Origin: Ctena decussata
Lineage: Eukaryota > Mollusca > Bivalvia > Lucinida > Lucinidae
Reading direction: 5' to 3'
NCBI GenBank assembly: GCA_963989385.1
Contig: OZ022501.1
Span: 98,130,979 to 98,194,978 of the forward strand
Length of the DNA: 64,000 nucleotides
Positions within the stretch are counted from its first letter, which is position 1, and every line of letters begins with the position of its first letter. The notes beneath the pieces were generated by a model that saw only the letters and a program-made list of their open reading frames with translations, was not told the origin of the DNA and did no database searches. The position numbers and the translations under genes are program-made. Of the stretch, positions 10,707 through 21,544 are shown piece after piece.

Positions 10707-11045
10707 AAACGTTGCAGAGATGTGAAAGGGAAAGCAGAGAATGGCTATCAGAGCTTGTACTGGTGTTGAGCGCGAAAATACATCTGATCTAAGTCCAGTT
10801 TATAGTTCTCCGAGAGCAGCAAAAGAGAAAAGATACCAGTCAAGTCCAAAGACCATGTTTTATTCAAGCGATGCATTTCAAGATCTTTTTAAGATCAGTT
10901 ATTCATCCAGGACATTTTTTTAGATTCAGATAGGGACTTTCAAGGTTAAAATATTTAATGATCATGTTTAATTTTACACTTTTTTGAGTTTTATTTTTTC
11001 TTTTAAAAAAATGAAGATATGTAGTAGCCTCAGTAAATACAACTA
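10707..11045. other. No recognised content
   Basis: AT-rich spacer between two MITEs. A 60-codon ORF at 10741-10923 lacks family resemblance. Confidence 0.4.
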
Positions 11046-11257
11046 GAGTCAAGTCGGGTAAATTCGGACAGCGGGTAAATGCGGACATACCATTGCAAAC
11101 AGTGAAATTCCAGATGAGACGGCTCATTATGAGCCGTCTCATCAGCATTTTCACTGTTTGTCCAGTTACTTTGTTTAAATTCCAAACAACTGACATATAA
11201 AGGAAACAATGTCACTGTCCGAATTAACCTGCTGTCCAAAGTTACGTGACTTGACTT
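11046..11257. mobile_element. MITE-B copy 1 (Tc1/mariner-like) carrying a hairpin
   Basis: Termini resemble GAGTCAAGTCGGGTAAATTC and its diverged inverted copy, with TA on both flanks. It is the inverted relative of 11491-11703. Its centre holds a 65-bp hairpin (11096-11160) of the CAAACAGTG family, with a GACGGCTCAT/ATGAGCCGTC inner stem. Confidence 0.7.
11096..11160. repeat. Hairpin module H1
   Basis: A near-perfect inverted repeat from CAAACAGTG to CACTGTTTG. The inner stem is GACGGCTCAT/ATGAGCCGTC with almost no loop. One of about a dozen members of this hairpin family in the window. Confidence 0.8.
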
Positions 11258-11490
11258 TATTGACACGGCACCAGAGGTAGGACACGGTTACTGTATTTCG
11301 GTAAAGCATATGCCAAGTGTAAGTCCGCATGATACTTTTTGGTGGCTAAAGAGCCAAAATTATCAAATCAGCCTTTCAAAATATGATCTGGACCGTAACA
11401 TTGCTTCCCGACATGTAATTCGTCGATAAACTTATGGCACAGTCCGCTTTGCTTTTAAAGGAGTTTGTAAAATAGACGATTATCAGACTA

Positions 11491-11703
11491 GGGTCAAGTC
11501 AGCTAAATTCGGACAGCAGGTAAATTCGGACTGTAACATTGTTTCCTTTAAATGTCAGTTCTTTGGAATTAGAACAAAAATAACTGGCCAAACAGTGGAA
11601 GTCCTGATTAGACGACTCATCATGAGCCGTCTCATCTGGATTGTCACTGTTTGCAATGGTATGTCCGAATTTACCTATTGTCCGAAATTACCTGACTTGA
11701 CCC
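11491..11703. mobile_element. MITE-B copy 2 (Tc1/mariner-like) carrying a hairpin
   Basis: 213 bp with matching ends GGGTCAAGTCAG and CTGACTTGACCC and TA duplications at 11489-11490 and 11704-11705, the Tc1/mariner integration pattern. A second set of inverted AAATTCGGAC repeats lies inside. The centre holds hairpin H2 (11589-11653). Confidence 0.8.
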
Positions 11704-11848
11704 TATCTTGCTTCTACAAATATTTGACTTACGTACACGTCTATTTTGTTTTCGTTAGTCAACAGCTATTATTCTCGTAATTATCCAAACTAATCGGTCT
11801 GCCAGCTCGCCAACCGGTCAAACATGTACAACTGTGGAGTGTTACCTT

Positions 11849-11990
11849 AATGGTCAGGACGCTGAAATTCAAAAAGGGCCTATTTTTCGAGTTTAATGCC
11901 CCGACAATTCGAAAGGATGAATTTGGTATATTATAAAAGTTTATCATCCCAACTTTAACTTAGGGTATGATGTGGTCCTGAAAAGTGGAT
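11849..11990 (+). repeat. Left member of a distant inverted pair
   Basis: Matches the reverse complement of 16150-16290 over about 140 bases, through AGGACGCTGAA, TTTAATGCCCCG, ATTCGAAAGGA and GGGTATGATGTGGTC. The two face each other across about 4.2 kb. They could be ends of one decayed element or two independent copies; no target duplication is seen. Confidence 0.55.
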
Positions 11991-13766
11991 CCAGGATGTA
12001 AAATAAGGGGAGATAACTGGGTACCCAAGAAATACTAAAAATGATCGACTGCCTTTCTTCTTATTTTTATGTCATTTGAAGCGGAGTTTCAAGCAAGCAA
12101 CATAAGTTTTAGAAGAAGCCTTTTATACTGCTAACGACTGAAACTTATTAGTTTTCTGTCCATTTTGGCTGAAAGCCGTAACATTCGGTTATAGACTTTA
12201 CGTATGAGAATATCCCCAAAATGTAAATAAATTGAAGGCAGAATCGTTTTGTTTTCTTTTGCTAGTATATCCTCTTTTAAAATCATCTTTAGATATTAGA
12301 AGGATTACAGCCTGCTTGATTCCTTGCCGTTTGCCTATGTTACTACTTGAATTAACGTATTTTTAACGTAGATAACATTTATACAAAATGTATTCCATTA
12401 CATCACAGCTAATCAGCAACCTTAACCCACTCCCAGGAAACTCTAATAAATACGGTATTCAGACATTTTTAAGAAATATTGTTGACAGAAGTGTGTCGCT
12501 ATTTTCACCAAGCAGTTTAAGACCCTCGCAAGCTGCGTTTTATACGTGAAACAGAAAAGAGAGTTATTATGTGTTAAAAGACTTGACAGATACTGAACAA
12601 ACAGTCTTTTTTGCTATTTCTTTCTTCTTGTACCAACGCTCAACACTTTTGCTGACATGATTATACAACGGTTCAATTTTCTTGCTACGCTCACATGACA
12701 TTAACATACGTGACTTTTAGTCAAAGCAGTAAAAAGAAACAAGTAGATAAATCGAGAAACAGAGAAGATATTACTCAAGGGAAAATAAAACTACTGATGC
12801 TCTGAACATTGTTATTTATAGTGGTGTCAGTCAAGTGACAATCAAACACCTTCGTTCTTTTTAATATAAATAAATATAAAATTAGGGAATTACTAGTAAT
12901 TTACACTACAAAACCTGCTGTTACACTGATTATTGAAAAATCGGTTCATAGAGCATAGAAATTGAAAGACTACAGAAAGGTGAGAAAACTAGAATACACA
13001 CTGGAATTTAATGACATGAGGCACAGAAAATTATCTGCCAAATCGAAAATAAGCATCTGCTCACAAGGTACGAATTTCTTTTATGAGACTTGCATGAAGG
13101 TATTTTTCGTTACCAGTAAAAACGACAATGCTCAAGTGAAAGTTTCAGTTAAAATCAAGAAACAGCCCAATTATATCAATTTTTTTGATAAATTGCGATA
13201 TTTTATTGCATTGACCTTTTTGATAGATTTTAAAGTCCCTAAAGACGGTGATACATTATGCGCTTAGTAGTCCAACATCGGAAATATGTAAACTTCTTAC
13301 TATTTAATGTTACTGCTAATCAAAATTTTCACTGCCGAACTGCTACACGTTGAGATAATGTATTTTCACAGCCTCCAGCCTCCGGTCAAATAGTCGCCGC
13401 CCGACTGTAAGTAAAATGTATCATTTTGTAACATTTTGAGTGCAGATAACACCATGTAGGAATAATGTGGCAAATATTGTGAATTACCCGTCCCGTTACC
13501 ATAAACACTGACAAAACTCTTGAATAGACTGATAATTGTTACGGTATTTTCTTTCGGTAACTCGTCACAACAATAATGTTTTTAATATTTTGCCTTTTAA
13601 CTGATGAGAGCGCCGCAAACCGGTAACGTTGATAACAGTTTGGCAAGTTTACCTTGGTACTTAATTGAAACACTGACAGTTTCTTTAAATGGATACGTAA
13701 TTAATGGTCGAATATGCTATTCAAGTTCAATTTTCGGACTTTGTTTTCGATTGAAGTTGAGATGGA
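11991..13766. other. Mostly featureless spacer
   Basis: No repeat family seen elsewhere in the window occurs here. A 101-codon ORF at 12962-13267 opens with a near-cognate TTG and has no recognisable family, so I do not call it a gene. Confidence 0.35.
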
Positions 13767-13958
13767 ATGAAGTATCATAATAATTTAGCTATAAAGCTTT
13801 CGTGCTTCATTGTTGCGATTTTATGCTCAATACTGATAAAAATATACAGTTTAAATACACATGATAAGTTAATTGTAAAGACTGAAGGCTTGAGGCATGC
13901 AGACATTGAGGCCTTCAAAGCAGCTTATTCACAAACAAATATTATCGTTTGGTACTGA
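13767..13958 (+). CDS. Possible first exon encoding a signal anchor (low confidence)
   Basis: A 63-codon ORF starts at ATG with a short basic N-terminus. It continues with a hydrophobic run (LSCFIVAILCSILIKIYSL, about residues 11-29) that would suit a type II signal anchor or signal peptide, then a polar stretch. The ORF ends soon after, so a functional product would need splicing; the only donor-like GT dinucleotides near the end are weak. No family is recognised. Chance is a real alternative in this AT-rich region. Confidence 0.2.
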   Translation: MKYHNNLAIKLSCFIVAILCSILIKIYSLNTHDKLIVKTEGLRHADIEAFKAAYSQTNIIVWY

Positions 13959-16149
13959 ATGAAACAATGTTCAAATTACAATTACATATGTAACGCAGTA
14001 TAACGTCTATTCGAATACATGCCAAACAGTCGAAAGTCTAATACCTCTAACAAACTCGTTTTCTTATTTATTTATTTTCATGGTGGCATGTGCATCCACT
14101 ACTTTCAGATATAATCAATGGCTGTAGCATCTATAGCTATCCTTCATATATCGAATTTTTCCGGCATATGTTAGATTTCTTAGAAAATAAGTTTTAATAA
14201 GTATATATCTGGTATAGCCAGTGCAGCACACACTGATTCAAAATGTTTCAAGCAGTTAAGTGTACGATAGGCAAGATTTTACGTTGAGTAATTATACTAG
14301 ATGTTTAGTAAGAATCTTTCATTTTACTTATTTATGCGGATACTGAATTCTAAGCTGATGCTTTTATTTCTTCTGTTTTAAGTGTGAGATTGTGCGAATA
14401 AAACTAGTTAAAGCCCCTGGTAGATTATGTACACCTGTCTATTATACAAATATGAAAACTTCTACATGCGAAACCCAGTGGTTGGTTTTCTTGCCTTGTG
14501 GTCGCCTGTATAGCTGTCCTATGTGCTTTCTATTTTGTTTTGTGGTTTAAAAAATTAGATGTTTTAAATGTTTGAATGTATTTTGTATTGTTTTTAGTGC
14601 TTACTTATGTGCCGTTTCTCTGTGTTGGCATAGAGTGTGTGCTGTTCCGTTTTGTCGTTTGTATGTTTCCCATCTTCTTTCGGTGTCTTGGGTGGGCTTT
14701 GTTTTGTAATTGTGGCCTTTCCTGGGTAATTTTATTCACATTTTTCTATGTACGTTTTCTACATCTCATATACGTAAACTTGGGTCTGCATGCATATCTA
14801 ATAAATACACTGTAACAATATAGCAAGAAACAAATTAAGGTAGTCAACATGTAAACGCGTTTTTTTCTCTAGAGAGACGTACGACATTGCAAGATAACGC
14901 TGTTCAAAATGGTTTTAACCACCTACTGGAGGAAACAGTGATCCCACAACTCTGCTAATATCTACCATATTCATATTACTGAATAGCTTCTTTTGATATC
15001 TAAGTAGTTTACGTTGTATTTGTCGTCAAACCATAACGTTTGGCTATTGTTTGGACATAAATTTGAATGCCGTTCATTTTTCCGCCTGCCAGTAAGTGCA
15101 AATATTCGTTAGTACATTGTCTTTTTCAATTTTGATACTTCTATCATTACACTAGTGCCATTCTAACTTAACATATTTACAGATGCAGTCAAAATACTTC
15201 ATTTACACACTAAATATCAGTTACATGTACAAAACTTCATTTTGTTACAGTACAGTATTAGCTTTTAAGACAATTGAAAAATGCAGAGTTTAAAAGCACT
15301 ATTTTCAAAAACATATTTGAACGACGAAATGATTTAAAGTTGAAATATTATTTTATTTTATTTATTATTTTCGTTTCATGGGTAATATATATAATTTGTA
15401 TTACTTGCTACGAAAAGCTTTTCGAAACTTTTTTTTTTTTTTACAAATTATAGTAACTATACTATAATGAAGTAAAACAAATATGATCCTGTTTTTGTAT
15501 ACTACATCTTTATATATCTTCTGAATCGTCTTCATTCATTATATTTTTTAACAAAATTATATTAAGTAACGTATGTAACGATCGAGCGGTAACAGACAAA
15601 CGCCAGTAAAAATACGAATGCGTAAGTTGTTGGAAGTCTTTGCAGATCCAGAAGTGGTTGGGCTGGTTTTCTTGTCAAAACTGCACAGCACGGGGAAAAT
15701 TTCAAATTGAAATTCAAATTGAAATGAACGTCTGAGGAAAACGGGAGCCATGGTGGTGGTTAGACTCCAAAGAGAAACGTTTTATGAAGTGCAGAGTGCA
15801 GTGTCATTATCATTGGATATTTTGCGAGTCAGCTGCCCTATAATTCTATGCGCAGTTTGATGAGAATCTGGAAGACAGAGACTTAAAATGAAAGTTAGTA
15901 CCTTCAAACACCAACAATGGGTAGGATGAATTATCCTTGTGTAAATATATGTATACACCGGTTTTCTTAATGTTTTAAGCATGAATTTTGTAAATTATTT
16001 CAGAAACTGATACTTTGCATACAAATACGTCATTTCATGAATTAATCGGAAAACTTTAATGCGCCTCTAAATGGACAGAATTATAGCGTTTTCATTGCGA
16101 GCAAATTAAGGTTTAAAAGGGGTAGGGGTAAAAAGGGTTAATTAAAAGC
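13959..16149. other. AT-rich spacer without recognised features
   Basis: Contains T-runs near 15428-15442 and several ORFs of 60-80 codons with low-complexity or Cys/Phe-rich translations typical of non-coding AT-rich DNA. No splice-supported exon stood out. Confidence 0.35.
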
Positions 16150-16290
16150 ACGGGATCCTATTTCAGTGACCACATCATACCCTATCATAAAGCCCAAATG
16201 TTATGCTTATCAAATTTGGTAAAAATTTCCTTTCGAATCGCCGGGGCATTAAAATTGCATTTTTTCGGCTTCAGCGTCCTGGTTATAATG
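16150..16290 (-). repeat. Right member of a distant inverted pair
   Basis: Reverse-complement match to 11849-11990. Shared blocks include GACCACATCATACCC, CTTTCGAATCG and TTCAGCGTCCTG. Confidence 0.55.
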
Positions 16291-16413
16291 GGCCATCATG
16301 GATTTTCAGTTTTCATTTCATTTTAGATTCCTCAACTTTGACCAACTAAAGAAATATAGCTTCAGAGCCTTGTGCGAAGCAGTGGTGCACAGGTATGAAG
16401 GCGCCCCACTGGA

Positions 16414-16510
16414 CACACAAAGATGAATCAATATTGAATCAACCTTGATTCAACGTCACGACGATGAATCAAGGTTGATTCAATTTTGATTCAACTCTAT
16501 GTGCCTGCTT
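16414..16510. repeat. TTGAATCAA/TTGATTCAA palindromic repeat (copy 1)
   Basis: Alternating TGAATCAA and TTGATTCAA units around a GTCACGACG centre, bounded by GGACACACA and TGTGCCTGC. It shares that layout with 56052-56140. Probably a small foldback interspersed repeat. Confidence 0.6.
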
Positions 16511-16643
16511 GGGCTACAGCTGGGATCCAGTTCTCAAAACCGACTCTTTTTCAGCCTTCGAAACATGGTAAAGGGCACATTGTCTTTCATTTTTCTATGA
16601 TCAGAAGTAGGCTAAATTACTAATCTAATCCAAAGTCTGCCTG

Positions 16644-16757
16644 GCTTGAACATAGTCTTAAAACTTGCCATTCACAGTTTCGCTTGAACATAGTCTTAAA
16701 ACTTGCCATTCACAGTTTCGCTTGAACATAGTCTTAAAACTTGCCATTCACAGTTTC
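16644..16757 (+). repeat. Perfect 38-bp x 3 tandem repeat
   Basis: Three identical units beginning GCTTGAACATAGTCTTAAAA at 16644, 16682 and 16720. Identity between copies suggests a recent tandem duplication, or an assembly or replication-slippage event. Confidence 0.95.
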
Positions 16758-17092
16758 GTACTTTTGGTCAAGGGTAAAAGTGGGGGTTGGCTTGAATTTT
16801 GGGTACTTTTTTTCTCCTGATATACACTTTTGAATGAGCATGTGTTTGATTTCAAACCTTAAAATCCATTCAATGGGTGCGCGGTCTGGGTGCGAAACAA
16901 AAAATAGACAATGGTCAGTAACAAACACAATGAAATCCCATAGCCCGTCCTCAAAACTAAAGGGGAAAGAAATATACGTGTTTCAATAAACTTCAATAAT
17001 TAATGGTTGCTGAGCGTTGATCAAGCTTTTTATGCAAGCTATACTTGTGGGACGCTAGGCATTAATTGGTTGATTTAATAACGACTGATCAG

Positions 17093-17363
17093 AGAGGCGA
17101 CGTGGTCGAGTGGTTAGAAAGATTCAGTTATGGTGCAGAATATCGCCGGAAGGTCGCGGGTTCAAAGCTGGTCATCCGGCGACTGGAAATCTCTGTCATC
17201 CGAGCAGTACATGTAAATGGGTACCTGTTTCGATCAGGGAAAGATAAGGCAGCGAAAAGAGAGGAATGGCTCCGCCTTTCATATGTTGTGCTCAAAATAC
17301 AGTGGGCCTCTAACCCCTACTGCCCCTACGGCCACTAGGCTATTGGAAACCTTTGCCTGTATC
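17093..17363 (+). repeat. tRNA-derived SINE, family 1, copy a
   Basis: The head has a Pol III box A-like TGGTCGAGTGGTTAG and a box B-like GGTTCAAAGC after AGGTCGCG, as in tRNA-Leu/Ser-type genes, but it lacks full tRNA pairing. The body includes CATCCGGCGACTGG, TACCTGTTTCGATCAGGGAA and GGGCCTCTAACCCC, ending near GGCTATTGGAAACC. Copy b at 23395-23654 confirms the boundaries. Confidence 0.75.
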
Positions 17364-17677
17364 CTTTAACTACTGATTACATAGAAGGGAGGTAACACAA
17401 TTCTGTTAGTAACTCTAAGGTAAAATATTCGATAACTTGAATTTAGTCTGTGTTTTAAGGTGGCGTGAAATCGCGCCTAAGCTTCCAATATTTCGTGTCC
17501 GAGCTAAAGCTGAAGAAATCAAAAGAGACAGCTTCAGCAACAAGGCTGTGTCTAGGTCGCTTAATCGATTATTTTAATGAAATAGTCATGTTTTCAGAAT
17601 CCTATTAATTTGAGTCTGAGACTTACGTCTGCTTATCTTTAACTCTTTAAGCCCCAGTGACGAAATAGCAAACTTTG

Positions 17678-17742
17678 CAAACAGCGTAGATCCTGATGAA
17701 GCGGCTCATAAAGAGCCGCCTCATCTAGATCTACACTGTTCG
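17678..17742. repeat. Hairpin module H3
   Basis: Inverted repeat CAAACAGCG...CACTGTTCG with inner stem GCGGCTCAT/GAGCCGCC. Same family as 11096-11160 but with different inner-stem bases that still pair. Confidence 0.75.
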
Positions 17743-17880
17743 CCCTCTAGTCTTTGAATTCTGAATATGAAATGTCTTGGACAAGGCATTTTTTTTTTTC
17801 ATTTTTGCAGACGTAAATTTTATCGTTTGCTTTTTGGCTTTAACCCATTAGAGCCTAGCGTTCTATAAAAGGGACATTGG

Positions 17881-17944
17881 CAAACAGTGCAGACCCTGAT
17901 CAGACGCCGCAGAACGCGCGTCTGAGCAGGGTCTTCACTTTTTG
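17881..17944. repeat. Hairpin module H4
   Basis: Same outer stem (CAAACAGTGCAGACCCTGAT ... TCTTCACTTTTTG) but with a distinct inner stem, CAGACGC / GCGTCTG. Confidence 0.7.
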
Positions 17945-18721
17945 CATAAGACAAATAGGATTTTCTCCTTTAAATAATAATGAAAATGATAGAAATAAAC
18001 TAAACGAAATACCCCTTAATGGACAAATGGACTCATCCATTTGATAGGATAGAATATTTCATTGGGTATAAATGGGTTAAATCCATGTTAACTAAGCATA
18101 CGCGGCTGTAATATCATTTTTAACTTTTTTTTTACATTTGACGACGTAGGCATCAGCATCTACAAAGCTTTGGAGCATGCAAATTCTTTGAGCCCCTGAC
18201 CAAATTTACGCATGCGCAGTGCAGATAGAGCACGTACTTACAGACATGCTTACTTCTGTCTTGAGTGAATATTGCCAAATTATTTAGACGAATGTACACA
18301 CTATCTGGGGTAGCAACTCTGCCGTTTTCATTTTTTCTTCCTTCTAGGAGCAAATTCTTTCCCTAAAGAGTATATCTCATTTTGGATGTGATTGGCGTCC
18401 AGGGAAGCAAATAAAAAGTCAGTTGTTCCCTTTGTAAAAAAAAAATGCAGGCTTACCAATCAGAGAGCAACAAAAAACAGATCAGACTAAGAGGAATGAA
18501 ATCTTCAGTTTTCTTCTTATTTTGCGTCAAAATGTGTTTGTGTCAGTAAATGTGTAAAACATTTCTTGAAGATATGTTAAAAGATATTCTGTCGAAAAAA
18601 TAATTCCTGAGAGATATACCAACTAACTTAACTAATTTGAATGATCCAGTTCGAAATTCTGAGACAAGATTTTAGTTTGTACTAGTAAGGAAACAACATT
18701 TTGATAGCACGTTTGTGACAA
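17945..18721. other. Spacer with one interspersed-repeat fragment
   Basis: About 18345-18460 resembles other copies at 20760-20920 and 41640-41810 (GGAGCAAATTCTTTCCCTAA, then GGGAAGCAA...AAAAGTCA...CCCTTTGTAAAAA). The rest is featureless. Confidence 0.45.
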
Positions 18722-18775
18722 TAATAGTAGTAATAATAATTATCATTATTGTTATTATAACAATGATATTAATAA
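18722..18775. repeat. AAT/ATT microsatellite
   Basis: Imperfect ATA/ATT trinucleotide run (ATAATAGTAGTAATAATAAT...). Confidence 0.8.
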
Positions 18776-18949
18776 AAATGACGTTTTGAACGAATAAAAC
18801 CCATGCAATTTGTATGAATGTGTTGACAATGACCCACTTCGAATCAAACTATATTAGCTACTCTATTTACTCAAGTTCCAATCAAAGTGCGATGGTAGCT
18901 ACTAAAATGACATCATGAATTTACCAAAGATTAACCGAGGTCTGCTTAC

Positions 18950-19399
18950 GGTGGCACTACACTAAAACAATTCCCATACCTCACAGTGCAAATTGGGTCA
19001 AAGTCAATGCACTGCCAATTTTCTAAAGTTTCCAAATTGAGGCATGTCAATAAATAGACACACCTTTACCTACCAGCAACAGCTAAAAAGTTGGGGGTTG
19101 TGTGGCATATTTTTGACTTACTGTACTTTCAGTTTTGGCAGGCCAGGTTCGCAGTAAATGAATCTTGAAACTTTCAGTGGCACCCCCTGTGTATTTTTAA
19201 ACCCCAACAAATATGTAATAAAATAGCTTTGTAAATAAACTCATTTTTTATAATAATAAATAAGCATAACATTCAGAAAAAATATTTAACTTTCATGATA
19301 AAACTAATCAGGAGCCTGCACATTTTCATAATACTCCTGAAAGCTCTCACCAAAAGAGGCGGGGCTTGCATAATGAGCATTTTTTACTGTAGTGCAACC
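18950..19399. mobile_element. 450-bp DNA element with TTAC duplication
   Basis: Termini GGTGGCACTACACTAAAA and the inverted TTTTACTGTAGTGCAACC match over about 18 bases with two differences. TTAC occurs directly on both sides (18946-18949 and 19400-19403). There is no coding capacity, so it is a non-autonomous DNA element. It ends 16 bases before a candidate translation start. Confidence 0.7.
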
Positions 19400-19415
19400 T
19401 TACTCTAGTAGCAAG

Positions 19416-19457
19416 ATGGCGGCCGTTGAAGACTCGCGATTTGTGGGTGTTCAGCAA
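19416..19457 (+). CDS. Candidate first coding exon with TISU/YY1-type start
   Basis: ATG at 19416 lies in GCAAGATGGCGGCCG, a close match to the TISU element (SAASATGGCGGC), which combines a YY1 site with a translation start in genes with very short 5' leaders. The frame reads MAAVEDSRFVGVQQ for 14 codons up to a plausible donor (CAA|GTATTT, GT at 19458-19459), after which it drifts into T-rich intron-like sequence. The partner exon and the gene are unknown. A TTAC-flanked DNA element ends just upstream, where the transcription start would fall. This could also be a chance motif. Confidence 0.35.
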
Positions 19458-20759
19458 GTATTTGTTTACTGCTTGTTTCTTTTTCTTTTTAGGGCATATA
19501 TTGTCATTTAATCTATAAATTATCGTTTTTAAAGACTACATGCACGGAGAAGGCAATGGAATGCAAAGATTTTATTTCAATTTCCATGACAATCTACTAT
19601 TATAGCAACTTTTGGCGTTCGATTGGTAATGCGAGTGTGTATGCCCGAAAATACTACTATGGTAAGTACTCTAGTTCGATACAAAGTGGGCAAATGTTGT
19701 TCAAATTCTCGTAACGATGGTTTCCGGCAATTGGCTCAGCAGAACTAATCCATGGATGTACCCCCTGGCACCAATTCTGTTCTATAAAATGTGTAGACAA
19801 TGAACCTAAGTTTCTTGTGATAGTGGGTGTACCATTCAGCTTGTTCTTGGATATAGTTTTTTCGTTTTCCGTTTCTGAAGTTTATGCATGACTGTACGAA
19901 TCCCATTTACGTTTTTTTTGTATCCATCCATCCATCCATCCATCTATCTCGGCTGGCTTTACTGCAAATGCGTTACAATGTTATAAGTAAAAGAAAAACG
20001 TGTCTTTTTTCATCCCGTAAAATAAATGGATATTCAGTTCGTGAAGAAATTGCTGTTCCTCTGATTTATATGACAATCACATGCGATCAAGTATTCTGTT
20101 GTTGCATTTGGTTCTGAAATTTGATTCTTTAACAACACATTTCTGTATTTACCCTAAATATTCGGATATCTGTATATTTTTTGTATAAACAAAATGGTGT
20201 TTTAAGTAACCACAAACACAGTGTTGATGCAGGTGTGATCGGGACCGGCACGATTTCCTCACAGGCACTTGGCAAGTTGTTTTATCCAAAATAGGCGATT
20301 ATTTTGTATAAAAAGCAAGTAAATTCAACTAAAAATGAAAATGAAGTAAAATCAAATTCTAGAAAAGGTTTCAAAGTCCAGAAATTTTGGTAGGACAAAC
20401 TTTAAGCAGGGATAGCTCCTATAACCAAATACTTCTTTATAATGGATGCTTAAGGCCATTTCTACATCTAGATCCCCGTTATACTGACTCCAGTAAAGAA
20501 AAAAATTGCAAAACTAGAATTTCTGGTGTTGTATTTAAAACCTTATCCATGAAAATATGTCCATAATTCCAATATACTTGATTTTCAGTTTTACTTCAAA
20601 TTTGGGCTTCTTATTCAAATGTCACCAATTTTCGGACAAAACAAATTGGCATAAGTGCCTGTGGATTTACTCAGAATTTCGACCCAAAATATTCAGGGTA
20701 AAAGGGTACACTTTCAGGAGAGGTAACTCTGCTTTTTCTTCATTTTTTTGGCTCCCTTG
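19458..20759. other. Spacer, no recognised gene
   Basis: A short TCCA microsatellite (19922-19942) is the only repeat. ORFs at 19884-20117 and 20557-20766 have no family resemblance. Confidence 0.35.
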
Positions 20760-20920
20760 TCAATAGGATGAACTCTGAAAGTAAAGAATTTGCTTCATAG
20801 GAGCAAATTCTTTCCTTTCAGAGTAGACACAATTTTGGAAGGGCTGTCTCAAACAGGGAAGCAATCAGGAAGTCACAAAAATTGTCTCCCTTTGTTAAAA
20901 TAGCGGTAAAACATGGCGGT
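20760..20920. repeat. Interspersed repeat E, copy
   Basis: Contains an inverted AAAGAATTTGCT...AGGAGCAAATTCTTTCC pair, then GGGAAGCAATCAGGAAGTCA and TCCCTTTGTTAAAATAGCGG. Related segments occur at about 18345-18460, 41640-41810 and 48270-48420. Confidence 0.55.
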
Positions 20921-21479
20921 GTACCTATTCAACTTAAGGTAAATACGGTATATCTGATGGGATCTTAGAAAGGAGAGAAAATGACCATCACAAAACGGGC
21001 CGCTTTGTCAGAAAACCTGCCCAAAGGCACGTACAAACCGTCCATGACCGGCGAAAAAATAGCCTAATGTTAGTTGGTTGTACATTTCACCAATCTAAAG
21101 GTTTGTCTTTAATTCAGAAAAGAAGAGAGAAACAAATATTATTAGGAGAGTCACAAAAGTTTTCTGCTATAGGACATATGTACATGCAAATCTCAGACAT
21201 TTTCCCGATAAATATCTGCCAGATTTGATATTTGCTGCTGTAACGATATACGAATTTGGAATTCTATATCGATTCCAGTTAAACACGCGACTTCTTAATG
21301 ACTTGTTGCTTTACTGTCACACTATCATTGTAACTGGGCCTGTCGTCTGCTGATAAGATTTCTTTAACTTAAAGCACCAAAAAGCAGACGACAAAAGTAA
21401 CTTCTGCAAAATTAATAAAACTGATAGAAAAAAGTGTTTAGTTCAAGCTATATCATATTGAGAATTCAAAGACTAGAGG
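20921..21479. other. Spacer; right part related to units A and B
   Basis: About 21375-21479 (AAAGCAGACGACAAAA, then CAAGCTATATCATATTGAGA) matches sequence preceding hairpins at 26740-26814 and 30010-30100. The hairpin therefore travels with flanking sequence in one larger repeat family. Confidence 0.5.
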
Positions 21480-21544
21480 GCAAACAGTTTAGATTCATAT
21501 GAGGTGGCTCATTTTGAGCCGCCTCATCTGGATCTACGCTGTTT
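21480..21544. repeat. Hairpin module H5
   Basis: CAAACAGTTTAGATTCATATG and its inverted partner, with inner stem GGTGGCTCA/TGAGCCGCC containing a G-T pair. Confidence 0.75.

Noticed and set aside
12962..13267. 101-codon ORF
   Set aside because: It opens with TTG, has no recognisable domain, and lies in AT-rich sequence without splice or promoter support.
13597..13625. Hammerhead-like CTGATGAGAGC
   Set aside because: The GAAA box is missing (GCAAACC instead) and stem II does not pair.
17692..17730. Hammerhead-like CTGATGA in a hairpin module
   Set aside because: It belongs to the CAAACAGTG hairpin family and lacks the GAAA and cleavage-site segments.
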